Below are positions 27,604-35,990 of a stretch of DNA of 64,000 bases, piece by piece; the stretch's first letter is position 1, and each line of letters starts with the position of its first letter. Source of the DNA: Algorimicrobium sediminis (GTDB lineage Bacteria > Bacteroidota > Bacteroidia > Flavobacteriales > Flavobacteriaceae). Below the pieces are notes generated by a model. The model saw only the letters and a list, made by a program, of their open reading frames with translations, was not told the origin of the DNA and made no database searches. Both the position numbers and the translations under genes were made by a program. Location of the stretch: contig NZ_JBHULS010000001.1 of assembly GCF_042684585.1 (NCBI RefSeq), forward strand, positions 62,001-126,000, given 5' to 3'.

Positions 27604-27613
27604 GTAAAGTTAG

Positions 27614-27687
27614 TGACCTCGACAGGATTCAAACCTGTAACCTCTTGAGCCGTAATCAAGTGCGCTATTCAGTTGCGCCACGAGGCC
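27614..27687 (-). tRNA. tRNA-Arg (anticodon ACG)
   Basis: A 74-nt cloverleaf read on the minus strand. Acceptor GGCCTCG pairs with CGAGGTC, with discriminator A. The anticodon stem CTTGA/TCAAG encloses loop TTACGGC, so the anticodon is ACG, needing A34-to-inosine editing by TadA. The T arm has CAGG/CCTG with TTTGAAT. CCA is not encoded. It has its own promoter and terminator. Confidence 0.97.
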
Positions 27688-27699
27688 GTTTTGTGGGTG

Positions 27700-27730
27700 C
27701 AAATATAATTACTTTTATCGTTTTGCACAA
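27700..27730 (-). promoter_or_regulatory. Promoter of tRNA-Arg
   Basis: On the minus strand TTG (27728-27730) and TATATTTG (27700-27707) are 20 bp apart, the Bacteroidota -33/-7 arrangement. The -7 box ends 12 bp before the tRNA 5' end. Confidence 0.75.
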
Positions 27731-27980
27731 ATAAAAAGCCAATTAATCTAGGGCATTTTTTGTAACATATAATTTCCATCCAAAAATAATCATTTGTAGT
27801 CGGCTGGCTTTGCTCAAATCAAGCTGCTGCTTGGTAAAACTAGGTAAAATAACCTTGTTCAATTTGGCTAAAAATTTAAAAACTTGTTTTTTCATATTAC
27901 CTGATAACAAAATTGACATTCAAGATGTTAAATTTAATAATTTATTAATCTTTAAAATAATTTTTACTGAAGTAGTTACT

Positions 27981-27988
27981 TACCTTTG
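27981..27988 (+). promoter_or_regulatory. -7 box of the secreted nuclease gene
   Basis: TACCTTTG matches TAnnTTTG, 16 bp before the ATG at 28005. This argues against the long in-frame upstream extension of the ORF. Confidence 0.6.
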
Positions 27989-28004
27989 CCAAAAACCCCT
28001 AACC

Positions 28005-29969
28005 ATGAAAAATAACTTACTTATTCTTTTGGCATGCCTATCTGTAATGCCATTGTTTAGTCAGATAGTTATAAACGAATTAGATTGCGATACGCCAGGT
28101 ATAGACGACAAAGAGTTTCTGGAATTAAAATCCAATACGCCAAACTTTAACTTGGATGGCTATATTGTCGTGTTTTTTAATGGCTCTACCTCTGGTAACA
28201 ATGCCAGTTATTTTACTATCGACTTAAATGGCTATACCACTGATGCCAATGGCTTGCTTTTAATTGGGAGCGACTCCGTTACACCTTTTCCACAGCTTTT
28301 AATTCCACCTAATGTTATTCAAAATGGCGCCGATGCCGTAGCAATTTATCAAGCCGCTGAAACAGATTTTCCAGAAGGCACAGTTGCTAATATTACCAAT
28401 TTAATTGATGTTTTGGTTTACGACACCTCGGATGCCGATGATACCGATATGCTGGCCATTTTTAGTGCCCATCCCAATTTTACCAATATTGAACAAATAA
28501 ATGAAGGGTCTGGCAATAATACAAACTCCATTCAACGAAATAATGACGGAAGTTATACGGTTACCACACCAACCCCGCGCGCATTAAACGATGGTAGCGG
28601 AATTGTTTTTAACGCCATTGCCATGAGTACGGATGCTGAACAGTATCAAGAAGGCGCCACCGTAACGATTACTTTTACTTCTCAAATAACGGTGTTAGAT
28701 GATGTTACATTTTCTTTTTCACTTAATAATGATGGTTTTAATACAAACGATTTTACCGGAAACACTACGGTAACCATACCTTCTGGTTCCAATACGGTAT
28801 CCACTTTAATCACGGTTACAGATGATGGTTTAGATGAGGGGGATGAGGAAGCTGTTATCGAATTTGTTAATTTAAACCAGCCTTTTATTCCGTTTAACAA
28901 CCGTTTAAAATTCCGAATTATTGATAACGATTTTAGAGTAGCAGACTATGGGGCGCCAACTAATCCTACATTCGGAATTGTAAGCAGCACACAACCCGAT
29001 GGTTACTATAACCCCCTAGATGGTTTGGCTGATAATGCCTTAAAGCAAGCGCTTCAAGATATTATTGCGAACCCGGAAGTTGTAAGGGCTCAAACCTATA
29101 CAGATGTAATTGATATTTTAAAAGAAGCCGATCAAAACCCTGAAAATAGTAATGAGGTCTGGTTGGTTTATTTGGAAGCGGGTCGTGCGAAATTAGATTT
29201 TCAATTGGGTTCGGTAAGCACCGGAAAATGGAACAGAGAACATACTTTTCCGCGATCAAGAGCCGGTTATTACAGCATTGAAGCCGATGAAATAGCCGAT
29301 GGTAAAGATGTTTTTTGGGAAACAAATGCAGATTCCTTGCGTCATGGCAATAGTGATGCCCACGCCTTAAGAGCTGCCGATGGTCCTGAAAATAGCTCCA
29401 GAGGCAATCAATTTTACGGGCAGTATAATGGACCCGCAGGTACAATAGGAAGTTTTAAGGGCGATGTAGCACGAAGTGTATTCTATTTGGCTATACGGTA
29501 CAATGGACTAGAAATAGTAAATGGCTTTCCAGATGGTAACGTAGGGCAGTTTGGTGATTTACAAACGCTATTAGAATGGCACAGAAACGATCCGCCAGAC
29601 GATTTCGAAATGAATAGAAACAACGTGGTTTATACCTGGCAATATAACCGTAATCCCTTTATAGATCAGCCCGAGTTAATTGAATATATTTGGGGAAACA
29701 ACGTAGGCGAAACCTGGAACCAGCCACTTGGTGTGGCGGAAAATGCCTTGGATACTTTGGCAGTGTATCCAAACCCAACTTCAGGACGCTTATATATTAA
29801 AGGGCTTAAGAAGCCTGGACGTTTTACTATTTTTTCTTTGGATGGTAGGCGTTTGGTTTCAAAAGCAATAAGCAATGGGTATATAGATTTAAACCTAGCC
29901 AGTGGTATGTACGTCCTACAAATTGTTTCGGAAGGCGCCAGTACGACCAAAAAAATTAGTATTAAATAA
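28005..29969 (+). CDS. Secreted endonuclease I family nuclease with T9SS sorting tail
   Basis: A 654-residue extracellular nuclease. Signal peptide MKNNLLILLACLSVMPLFSQ. A lamin-tail-like domain (about 20-150) begins VINELDCDTPGIDDKEFLEL. A Calx-beta-like domain lies at about 205-310 (VTITFTSQ..., DEGDEEAVIEFVN, IIDND). The endonuclease I domain (about 325-560) has WNREHTFPRSR (about 408, with the catalytic His), DAHALRAAD and NSSRGNQFYG. The last ~75 residues are a type A T9SS sorting domain (VYPNPTSGRLYIKG ... GMYVLQI ... KKISIK). It probably degrades extracellular DNA or RNA for phosphate or nucleosides, a family-based inference. It is monocistronic, with promoter and terminator. Confidence 0.92.
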   Translation: MKNNLLILLACLSVMPLFSQIVINELDCDTPGIDDKEFLELKSNTPNFNLDGYIVVFFNGSTSGNNASYFTIDLNGYTTDANGLLLIGSDSVTPFPQLLIPPNVIQNGADAVAIYQAAETDFPEGTVANITNLIDVLVYDTSDADDTDMLAIFSAHPNFTNIEQINEGSGNNTNSIQRNNDGSYTVTTPTPRALNDGSGIVFNAIAMSTDAEQYQEGATVTITFTSQITVLDDVTFSFSLNNDGFNTNDFTGNTTVTIPSGSNTVSTLITVTDDGLDEGDEEAVIEFVNLNQPFIPFNNRLKFRIIDNDFRVADYGAPTNPTFGIVSSTQPDGYYNPLDGLADNALKQALQDIIANPEVVRAQTYTDVIDILKEADQNPENSNEVWLVYLEAGRAKLDFQLGSVSTGKWNREHTFPRSRAGYYSIEADEIADGKDVFWETNADSLRHGNSDAHALRAADGPENSSRGNQFYGQYNGPAGTIGSFKGDVARSVFYLAIRYNGLEIVNGFPDGNVGQFGDLQTLLEWHRNDPPDDFEMNRNNVVYTWQYNRNPFIDQPELIEYIWGNNVGETWNQPLGVAENALDTLAVYPNPTSGRLYIKGLKKPGRFTIFSLDGRRLVSKAISNGYIDLNLASGMYVLQIVSEGASTTKKISIK

Positions 29970-29990
29970 GATTAAAGGATACCTAAAAAA

Positions 29991-30028
29991 AGGTCCAAAC
30001 CTAATGGTGTTTGGACCTTTTTTTTTGA
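29991..30028 (+). terminator. Terminator of the secreted nuclease gene
   Basis: AGGTCCAAAC pairs with GTTTGGACCT across a short loop, followed by eight Ts, 21 bp after the stop. Confidence 0.92.
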
Positions 30029-30043
30029 TTTTTGTACTAGTTA

Positions 30044-31873
30044 TTAAGGTTTGGTGGTTACAAGTATGGCGCCATGTGTCCCTTTTTTACCATAGGTAGC
30101 TTTGGCCATTTCTGGTTTTAAAACACGAACGTTTTGAATGTTTTCGGGGTTAATGGCCTGCATATCGTTTTGAGTTGCTTCTTTTCCGTCTATTAAAATA
30201 AGGGGGTTTTCAGGAATTTCCATAAGTTTTGTATCCGTATCTCCTGTGGATATTATAATAACACCATCCTTGGCTTTACTTCCGTACTTTTCAAGCTCCG
30301 CCGCATTAGTAATGACATCAGTTTTAATAATTGTTTTTGGATCTATGCTATCCATTTTCTCGCGCGTTATCTCTTCATCATTTAATAGAATTAGCGGTTT
30401 GGCCTCCCCAGCATGTGGTTTGGTGGTTGCTGTATCTAAAGTTTTAAAGCCACTTATTCCTTCAAATATAATAACACCGTCTTTTCCTGCCGCACCATAA
30501 CGTTTTAAGCCCTCCTTTTTATTAATAATTGTTATGCTTTTAGCTGTTGTAAAATGGGCTGGATGTTTTAGCGTTTCTTTTCTATAAGTTTTCCCATTTA
30601 TAATGTAAAGCGGGTTTTCGCCTAATCCATCAGCTTCGCTCAAAGTTTTTTGAGTACCTAATCGGGTTGTGGCTTCTTTTCCAAACGTAATACGATCTTT
30701 GGCAACCAAAGTTGCTTCATCATCTGAAAACTGAAACAAGATATCTTGTTTATTCGCTGTTAGCTGTAATGAGAATGGTTTAATGGTTTTCTGCTTATCG
30801 TTTTTTACGGTAACACGTTTGTTGTATCTGCTACCACCGCTATGTTTTGTTTTAATGTAGATTTCCCGAATGGTATTATCGGCATTTCTGGAAATATCGC
30901 TAAATTTTAAAACGACATGTGTATTTGACATGTCTGATTCAATTTTAGCCAAATCGGCATCCGAAGTTGAGGCGGTAACTATATGTTTTTTACTTGAATT
31001 TTGAGCTTGAAAAGTCGCTTCCGAAATATACACCTCTTGCGTATTGAAACTCATTAAAAATAACGCCAAAACAGGAATTAGTAAAGCGTATTTCCAGCTT
31101 TTCAGGGTGTTCGATTTTGATTGTTGTAACATATAAATTCGTTTTTTAATTAATGAACTATTAAAACTATTTACCAGTTCTTGGTGTTTTGTTGGCAAGC
31201 TTACCTTTAACAATAAGCGTTGGTAGCTTTGTTGGCATTTAGCTTTGGATTGCGTTTTACCATCGGCAATAAATTCTAAATTTTGTTGTACTGCTTTTTT
31301 GTATAGCCAGCTAACGGGATTAAACCACAATACCACACAAGAGAGCTGCGAAATAAGTACGTCTGCAGAATGCCATTGCCTTACATGAACGCGTTCATGA
31401 TTTAAGATAAGTTCCAGTTCCTTTGCACTAAAGTTATGAGGGTTGTAAACGATGTTATTAAAAAATGAAAATGGTGCTGCTGTGTTGGTTGTTTCTGTGT
31501 AATAGATGCCTGCCATTTTTTTTGACGGCTGGCTGCGTACCAATTGGGATAGCGATAGAATATTGATAGTAAATTTTCCGAAGAAGAATACAACCCCAGC
31601 AATATAAATCCATATTAATACAGTTTCTATTGATGGGAGCGTGGCCACGGACGCCGCTGTAATAGGCATATTGGAACGCGACGATGCCTTAAAAACTTCA
31701 GGGGCAACGGTCACGTAAATGGGAATAACAAGTAGTGGCAATAAAAATGCAAAAAATTGGCCAATAAGCAGAAACCAACGATTGGAGTTAAAAAAGGTTT
31801 CGCGTTGTAAAAACCATATATAGCAAACATAAAAAATGGTTAATACGGCCGATGCTTTTAATAAATAGTCCAT
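30044..31873 (-). CDS. M56 family (BlaR1/MecR1-like) membrane metalloprotease with plug-like repeats
   Basis: A 609-residue sensor/antirepressor protein. Four hydrophobic helices (about 5-20, 32-55, 83-107 and 263-282) frame the cytoplasmic protease domain. The zinc motif HERVH is at 159-163, with the downstream Glu in LEFIADG (about 200). The family mode is signal-driven cleavage of the BlaI/MecI-type repressor, whose gene sits immediately upstream (2 bp). Instead of a penicillin-binding domain, the periplasmic part (about 285-609) ends in three ~65-residue repeats, each with a PLxxI/L(N/D)G opening and a KYG..(G/A)K.GVI(I/L) close, resembling the plug domain of TonB-dependent receptors. So the signal is probably not a beta-lactam. 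Confidence 0.88.
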   Translation of the reverse strand: MDYLLKASAVLTIFYVCYIWFLQRETFFNSNRWFLLIGQFFAFLLPLLVIPIYVTVAPEVFKASSRSNMPITAASVATLPSIETVLIWIYIAGVVFFFGKFTINILSLSQLVRSQPSKKMAGIYYTETTNTAAPFSFFNNIVYNPHNFSAKELELILNHERVHVRQWHSADVLISQLSCVVLWFNPVSWLYKKAVQQNLEFIADGKTQSKAKCQQSYQRLLLKVSLPTKHQELVNSFNSSLIKKRIYMLQQSKSNTLKSWKYALLIPVLALFLMSFNTQEVYISEATFQAQNSSKKHIVTASTSDADLAKIESDMSNTHVVLKFSDISRNADNTIREIYIKTKHSGGSRYNKRVTVKNDKQKTIKPFSLQLTANKQDILFQFSDDEATLVAKDRITFGKEATTRLGTQKTLSEADGLGENPLYIINGKTYRKETLKHPAHFTTAKSITIINKKEGLKRYGAAGKDGVIIFEGISGFKTLDTATTKPHAGEAKPLILLNDEEITREKMDSIDPKTIIKTDVITNAAELEKYGSKAKDGVIIISTGDTDTKLMEIPENPLILIDGKEATQNDMQAINPENIQNVRVLKPEMAKATYGKKGTHGAILVTTKP

Positions 31874-31875
31874 AA

Positions 31876-32235
31876 CTACTTGTTTTTTTCAATTAAGGCA
31901 ATAATCTCTTTCAGTTCAGCCACACTTATTTTTTCTTCTTCAGCAAAAAAGGAAACCACGTTTTTATAAGAACTATTAAAATAATTAGTAATGGCCGTAT
32001 GCATAAACTTCTTCTTGTATTGCTCTTTACTAACAACGGGAAAGTATTCATGCGTTTTGCCATAAGCCTTATGGCTAACATACCCTTTTTCCTCTAAATT
32101 TCGGATAATGGTAGAAAGTGTGTTGTAGTGTGGTTTGTCTGTTTTTATAGCTGCTAATACATCTTTTACAAAGGCCTTTTTTAAACGCCATAAAATGTGC
32201 ATTATTTCTTCTTCTTTGTTAGTTAATTTTTGCAT
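31876..32235 (-). CDS. BlaI/MecI/CopY family transcriptional repressor
   Basis: A 119-residue winged-helix repressor. The core is LTNKEEEIMHILWRLKKAFVKDVL with the recognition region YNTLSTIIRNLEEKGYV (about 37-53) and wing (KAYGKTHEYFPVV). A C-terminal dimerisation helix region follows. ATG 32235 gives the usual MxxLTxxEE N-terminus; an upstream ATG at 32286 would add 17 residues. It is followed by the M56 protease gene, the standard regulator-sensor pair. Three tandem dyads upstream are probable binding sites, implying autorepression. Confidence 0.92.
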   Translation of the reverse strand: MQKLTNKEEEIMHILWRLKKAFVKDVLAAIKTDKPHYNTLSTIIRNLEEKGYVSHKAYGKTHEYFPVVSKEQYKKKFMHTAITNYFNSSYKNVVSFFAEEEKISVAELKEIIALIEKNK

Positions 32236-32301
32236 AAATAAATTTTTAAAGGGTTTGTTTTTCTGACGCGTGTAGCACGTATGCAAGCGTTGTAAATATA
32301 T

Positions 32302-32357
32302 AACTATTTTTATAGTTTTGAAACTAAAATAATAGTTAAATAACGATTTTTTTAGTT
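32302..32357. promoter_or_regulatory. Three tandem BlaI-type operators, 20 bp apart
   Basis: Three 16-bp dyads of form AACTA-N6-TAGTT lie at 32302-32317, 32322-32337 and 32342-32357. The first two have perfect arms; the third is AACGA-N6-TAGTT with one mismatch. Centres are exactly 20 bp apart, about two helical turns. BlaI/MecI/CopY repressors are known to bind such short dyads as dimers. The array lies between the repressor gene and the divergent exchanger gene. Confidence 0.75.
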
Positions 32358-32390
32358 TTGTTATAAAAATCGGCGGAAATAGTATCTTCG
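32358..32390 (+). promoter_or_regulatory. Probable promoter of the Na+/Ca2+ exchanger gene
   Basis: TATCTTCG (32383-32390, one mismatch to TAnnTTTG) with TTG at 32358-32360, 22 bp upstream. The TTG directly abuts the third operator dyad, so a bound repressor would cover the -33 region. Confidence 0.5.
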
Positions 32391-32434
32391 CAACCAGAAA
32401 TAAGCAATAATTAAATAGAAAAAATTAAAGGATA

Positions 32435-33394
32435 ATGAGTGTAATTTGGATGCTTTTAGGATTGGTGTTGCTCGTAGTGGGTGGTGAGTTTTTAGTACGC
32501 TCTTCTGTAGCACTTTCTTTTAAATTTAATATTTCTAAACTTGTTATTGGTATGACAGTGGTGTCCTTTGCAACATCGGCGCCCGAATTATTGGTGAGTT
32601 TACAAGCAGCTCTGGATGGATCGCCAGATATAGCGCTTGGTAATGTAATTGGTTCTAATATTGCAAATATAGGTTTGGTGTTGGGGGTTACGGCTTTTAT
32701 ATCGCCGTTAGCTATTGATAAGGATTTTTACTTATTAAATTGGCCTATGATGATGCTTCTTTCGGTAGCACTATATGTTATGTTAAGTACCGGCTTGCTA
32801 TTAGATTTTAAGGAAGGACTGGCTTTAATGCTAGCGCTTATTTTATTTCTTTTTATTCTTATCCGAAGATCTAAAAAAGCCGGAAAAATGAGTACCGATA
32901 CCGATGAAGTGGATGTTACCCTACAAACTACTTCAAATTTTAAAGTAATTGTGTGGTTACTTATAGGTGCTGCAGCGCTGTATTTTGGTAGTGAATGGTT
33001 GGTGGTTGGGGCCAAGGATTTGGCAACTACTTTAGGTATAAGCGAGCGTGTAATTTCGGTTACTATGGTGGCTATTGGTACGAGTGTGCCCGAATTAGCC
33101 GCTTCTGTAATTGCGGCTTTAAAAAAGGAAAAAGCCATTTCATTAGGAAATTTAATTGGCTCTAATATTTTCAATATTGCTTCGGTTTTAGGATTAACGG
33201 CCATGATTCATCCCATTCCTGTTAATAACCCTAATATTTTATCGCAAGATATTTTTTGGATGTTAGGGTTTTCTGCTGTGCTGCTGCCTCTGGCTTTTCT
33301 GCCTAAAAGGCTTCAATTGGGTCGTTACAAAGGTGGTTTGCTTTTAGGGGCTTATATTCTTTTCGTTTATTTAGCGTTTATGGGTAATAATTAA
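32435..33394 (+). CDS. Calcium/sodium antiporter, CaCA family
   Basis: A 319-residue inner membrane exchanger that trades Na+ or H+ for Ca2+. About ten hydrophobic helices form two inverted halves. Both alpha repeats are visible: SFATSAPELLVSLQAAL with GNVIGSNIANIGLVLG (about 47-90) and AIGTSVPELAASVIAAL with GNLIGSNIFNIASVLG (about 213-255). The conserved acidic residue of the PEL motif is present in each. It is divergent from the BlaI-like repressor gene, with the operator array reaching its promoter. A rho-independent terminator follows. Confidence 0.93.
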   Translation: MSVIWMLLGLVLLVVGGEFLVRSSVALSFKFNISKLVIGMTVVSFATSAPELLVSLQAALDGSPDIALGNVIGSNIANIGLVLGVTAFISPLAIDKDFYLLNWPMMMLLSVALYVMLSTGLLLDFKEGLALMLALILFLFILIRRSKKAGKMSTDTDEVDVTLQTTSNFKVIVWLLIGAAALYFGSEWLVVGAKDLATTLGISERVISVTMVAIGTSVPELAASVIAALKKEKAISLGNLIGSNIFNIASVLGLTAMIHPIPVNNPNILSQDIFWMLGFSAVLLPLAFLPKRLQLGRYKGGLLLGAYILFVYLAFMGNN

Positions 33395-33395
33395 T

Positions 33396-33424
33396 AGGGG
33401 TTCTGTTTGTAAAAACCCTTTTTT
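33396..33424 (+). terminator. Terminator of the exchanger gene
   Basis: AGGGGTT pairs with AAACCCT (one G-T pair), followed by six Ts, immediately after the stop codon. Confidence 0.75.
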
Positions 33425-33459
33425 GGGTGTTTAGACCCTAAAAATAATAGGGTATGCTT

Positions 33460-33487
33460 TTGTTTTATTAAAATTAATGTACATTTG
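33460..33487 (+). promoter_or_regulatory. Promoter of glnA
   Basis: TTG at 33460-33462 and TACATTTG at 33480-33487 (17 bp apart) fit the -33/-7 pattern, 25 bp before the ATG at 33513. The in-frame ATG at 33479 falls inside the -7 box and is therefore unlikely to be used. Confidence 0.65.
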
Positions 33488-33512
33488 TGGCGTAATTTTA
33501 ACAACACAACAC

Positions 33513-35699
33513 ATGTCTACTTTACGATTTCATGCTATTAAAGAAACCCTTAATCGCCAACCAATTACTATAACCGAAACCGAGCGCCGCTCTGCTATTT
33601 TTGGTGCTAACGTATTTAACGAGGACACCATGCGTCAGTTCTTAACCAAAGAGGCGTTCAGTAGTGTTATGGATGCCATGCAAAATGGTTCTAAAATAGA
33701 CCGACAGGTGGCTGACCATATTTCAACAGGAATGAAAGAGTGGGCCATTTCTAAAGGTGTTACACATTATACACATTGGTTTCAACCATTAACAGGTACA
33801 ACAGCCGAAAAACACGACGCTTTTTTCGAGCCTATTGGAAACGGGCGCGCTATTGAAAAATTTGGTGGTGGGCAATTAGTGCAACAGGAGCCAGATGCTT
33901 CTAGTTTCCCTAATGGTGGCATCCGAAACACCTTTGAGGCTCGTGGTTATACGGCCTGGGATCCTACATCGCCAGCTTTTATTTATGGAACGACACTCTG
34001 TATTCCTACCGTATTTGTTGCCTATACTGGCGAAGCATTAGATTATAAAACACCTTTGCTACGGGCATTACAAGCTGTAGATGCTGCAGCTGTGGATGTG
34101 TGTAAATATTTCGATAAAAATGTTAAAAAAGTAAACGCGTCTTTAGGGTGGGAGCAAGAGTATTTTTTGGTGGATAGTGCTTTGGCGGCTTCTCGGCCAG
34201 ATTTAGTGCTTACCGGACGTACTATGCTTGGGCACTCGCCAGCAAAAGGGCAACAATTAGACGATCATTATTTTGGTACAATCCCCGCAAGGGCTATGCA
34301 GTTTATGCGCGATTTGGAAAAAGAGTGCATGTTGTTAGGTATTCCTGCCAAAACAAGGCATAATGAAGTAGCGCCAAACCAATTTGAATTAGCACCCGTT
34401 TTTGATGAGGCCAATTTGGCAGTGGATCACAACTCCTTGTTAATGGATTTAATGCATAAGGTAGGCGAGCGTCATAATTTAAAAGTGCTCTTTCACGAAA
34501 AACCTTACAAAGGCGTAAATGGTTCCGGAAAACACAATAACTGGAGTTTGGCTACAGATACAGGTGTAAACCTGTTTAGTCCCGGAAAAACACCCATGAG
34601 CAATCTTCAGTTCCTAACCTTTTTTATCAATGCCATTAAGGCTGTAAACGATCACGAAGAAATTATACGTGCAGCTATTGCCTCGGCTAGTAACGATCAC
34701 CGCTTGGGTGCTAATGAAGCGCCACCCGCTATTGTATCGGTATTTATAGGTGAGCAACTTACAAATGTGTTAAATGAATTGCAAAATGTAACAAATGGTA
34801 AGTTGTCGCCACAGGAAAAAACCGATTTAAAACTTAATGTGGTTGGAAAAATACCCGAAATTTTATTAGATAATACCGACAGAAACAGAACGTCTTCATT
34901 TGCATTTACAGGTAATAAGTTTGAATTTAGAGCCGTAGGTTCAAAAGCTAACTGTGCCAACCCCATGACGGTGTTAAACACCATTATGGCTAAACAGTTA
35001 ATAGACTTTAAAGCCGAGGTAGATGTGCTTATTAACACCAAAAAGTTAAAGAAAGACGAGGCTATTTTTAACGTATTGCGCGAATACATAAAGCAATCTC
35101 AAAATGTATTGTTTGAAGGAAATGGCTACGGCGAAGAGTGGGAAATGGAAGCTAAACGTCGTGGTTTAAGTAATCATAAAACAACACCCGAGGCCTTAAA
35201 AGCGAAGGTTTCTGAAAAAGCACTGCGCTTGTTTGAAGATTTGGGGGTTATGAATCGTGTAGAATCCCAGGCGCGTTACGAAATAGAAATGGAAGACTAT
35301 GCCATGCGCATTCAAATTGAAGGGCGCGTACTTGGCGACATTGCGCGAAATCACATTATACCAGTAGCCGTGCGTTATCAGAATATTTTAATTGAAAACG
35401 TAAAGGGTCTGAAAGAAATTTATGGTGAAGATTTTAAAAAGTTTGGTCAAGAGCAGCTTAATTTAATTGAGGATATTTCCGAACATATTGCTTCTATAAA
35501 CTCCGATGTTACTAAAATGATTAACGAGCGTAAAATTGCTAACAAACTTGGTGATGTAGATAAAAAAGCAGAGGCTTATTGCTTTAAAGTAAAACCGTAT
35601 TTCGATACCATTCGCTACCACTGCGATAAGTTGGAACTCTTGGTGGACGACGAGCTTTGGCCACTAACTAAATACAGGGAGTTGTTGTTTACAAAATAG
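33513..35699 (+). CDS. glnA: Glutamine synthetase type III
   Basis: Makes glutamine from glutamate, ammonia and ATP. At 728 residues it has the length of the type III (GlnN) class found in Bacteroidota. Visible landmarks are FNEDTMRQFL near residue 35, THWFQPLTG (about 88), SLGWEQEYFLVD, NEVAPNQFELAP, SGKHNNWSLATDTG, NDHRLGANEAPPA, NRTSSFAFTGNKFEFRAVGS and a long C-terminal helical region. The start at 33513 is set by the promoter position. It stands alone with its own promoter; nitrogen control is likely but no operator is recognised. Confidence 0.96.
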   Translation: MSTLRFHAIKETLNRQPITITETERRSAIFGANVFNEDTMRQFLTKEAFSSVMDAMQNGSKIDRQVADHISTGMKEWAISKGVTHYTHWFQPLTGTTAEKHDAFFEPIGNGRAIEKFGGGQLVQQEPDASSFPNGGIRNTFEARGYTAWDPTSPAFIYGTTLCIPTVFVAYTGEALDYKTPLLRALQAVDAAAVDVCKYFDKNVKKVNASLGWEQEYFLVDSALAASRPDLVLTGRTMLGHSPAKGQQLDDHYFGTIPARAMQFMRDLEKECMLLGIPAKTRHNEVAPNQFELAPVFDEANLAVDHNSLLMDLMHKVGERHNLKVLFHEKPYKGVNGSGKHNNWSLATDTGVNLFSPGKTPMSNLQFLTFFINAIKAVNDHEEIIRAAIASASNDHRLGANEAPPAIVSVFIGEQLTNVLNELQNVTNGKLSPQEKTDLKLNVVGKIPEILLDNTDRNRTSSFAFTGNKFEFRAVGSKANCANPMTVLNTIMAKQLIDFKAEVDVLINTKKLKKDEAIFNVLREYIKQSQNVLFEGNGYGEEWEMEAKRRGLSNHKTTPEALKAKVSEKALRLFEDLGVMNRVESQARYEIEMEDYAMRIQIEGRVLGDIARNHIIPVAVRYQNILIENVKGLKEIYGEDFKKFGQEQLNLIEDISEHIASINSDVTKMINERKIANKLGDVDKKAEAYCFKVKPYFDTIRYHCDKLELLVDDELWPLTKYRELLFTK

Positions 35700-35794
35700 C
35701 GCGCTGTTTTGGTGAGAAAATAATACCGCGCTAATACTTTAGGTTGTTTTCCTACAAAAAAATAATTACTCATATAGCTGCACAGTTAATAAAA

Positions 35795-35827
35795 CCATAT
35801 TTAATGAAATATGGCTTTATTTTTTTT
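35795..35827 (+). terminator. Terminator downstream of glnA
   Basis: CCATATTT pairs with AAATATGG across a 4-nt loop, followed by a T-rich tract. It lies 96 bp after the glnA stop. The rest of this ~290-bp gap holds no convincing gene. Confidence 0.65.
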
Positions 35828-35965
35828 AGGCGAAAATGTTTCTTTTTTATAGGTTTTAAAGGAGTGAAATGGTTTGCAAAATTACAAATAGCCTTTAAGG
35901 AGTTACCGCTGTATTGGATTTTTGAAATCTAACTTAAATCCTAATGCTAAATAGATAACAATTGT

Positions 35966-35973
35966 TATTTTTG
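35966..35973 (+). promoter_or_regulatory. -7 box of purM
   Basis: TATTTTTG matches TAnnTTTG. An in-frame GTG at 35973 begins on its last base, so transcription must start after that codon; the ATG at 35991 is therefore the start. Confidence 0.65.
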
Positions 35974-35990
35974 TGGCTCAATTCCATGAT

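Noticed and set aside
35744..35932. 62-codon plus ORF after glnA
   Set aside because: TTG start, Phe/Lys/Ile-rich product from AT-rich intergenic DNA, and a terminator hairpin lies inside it.
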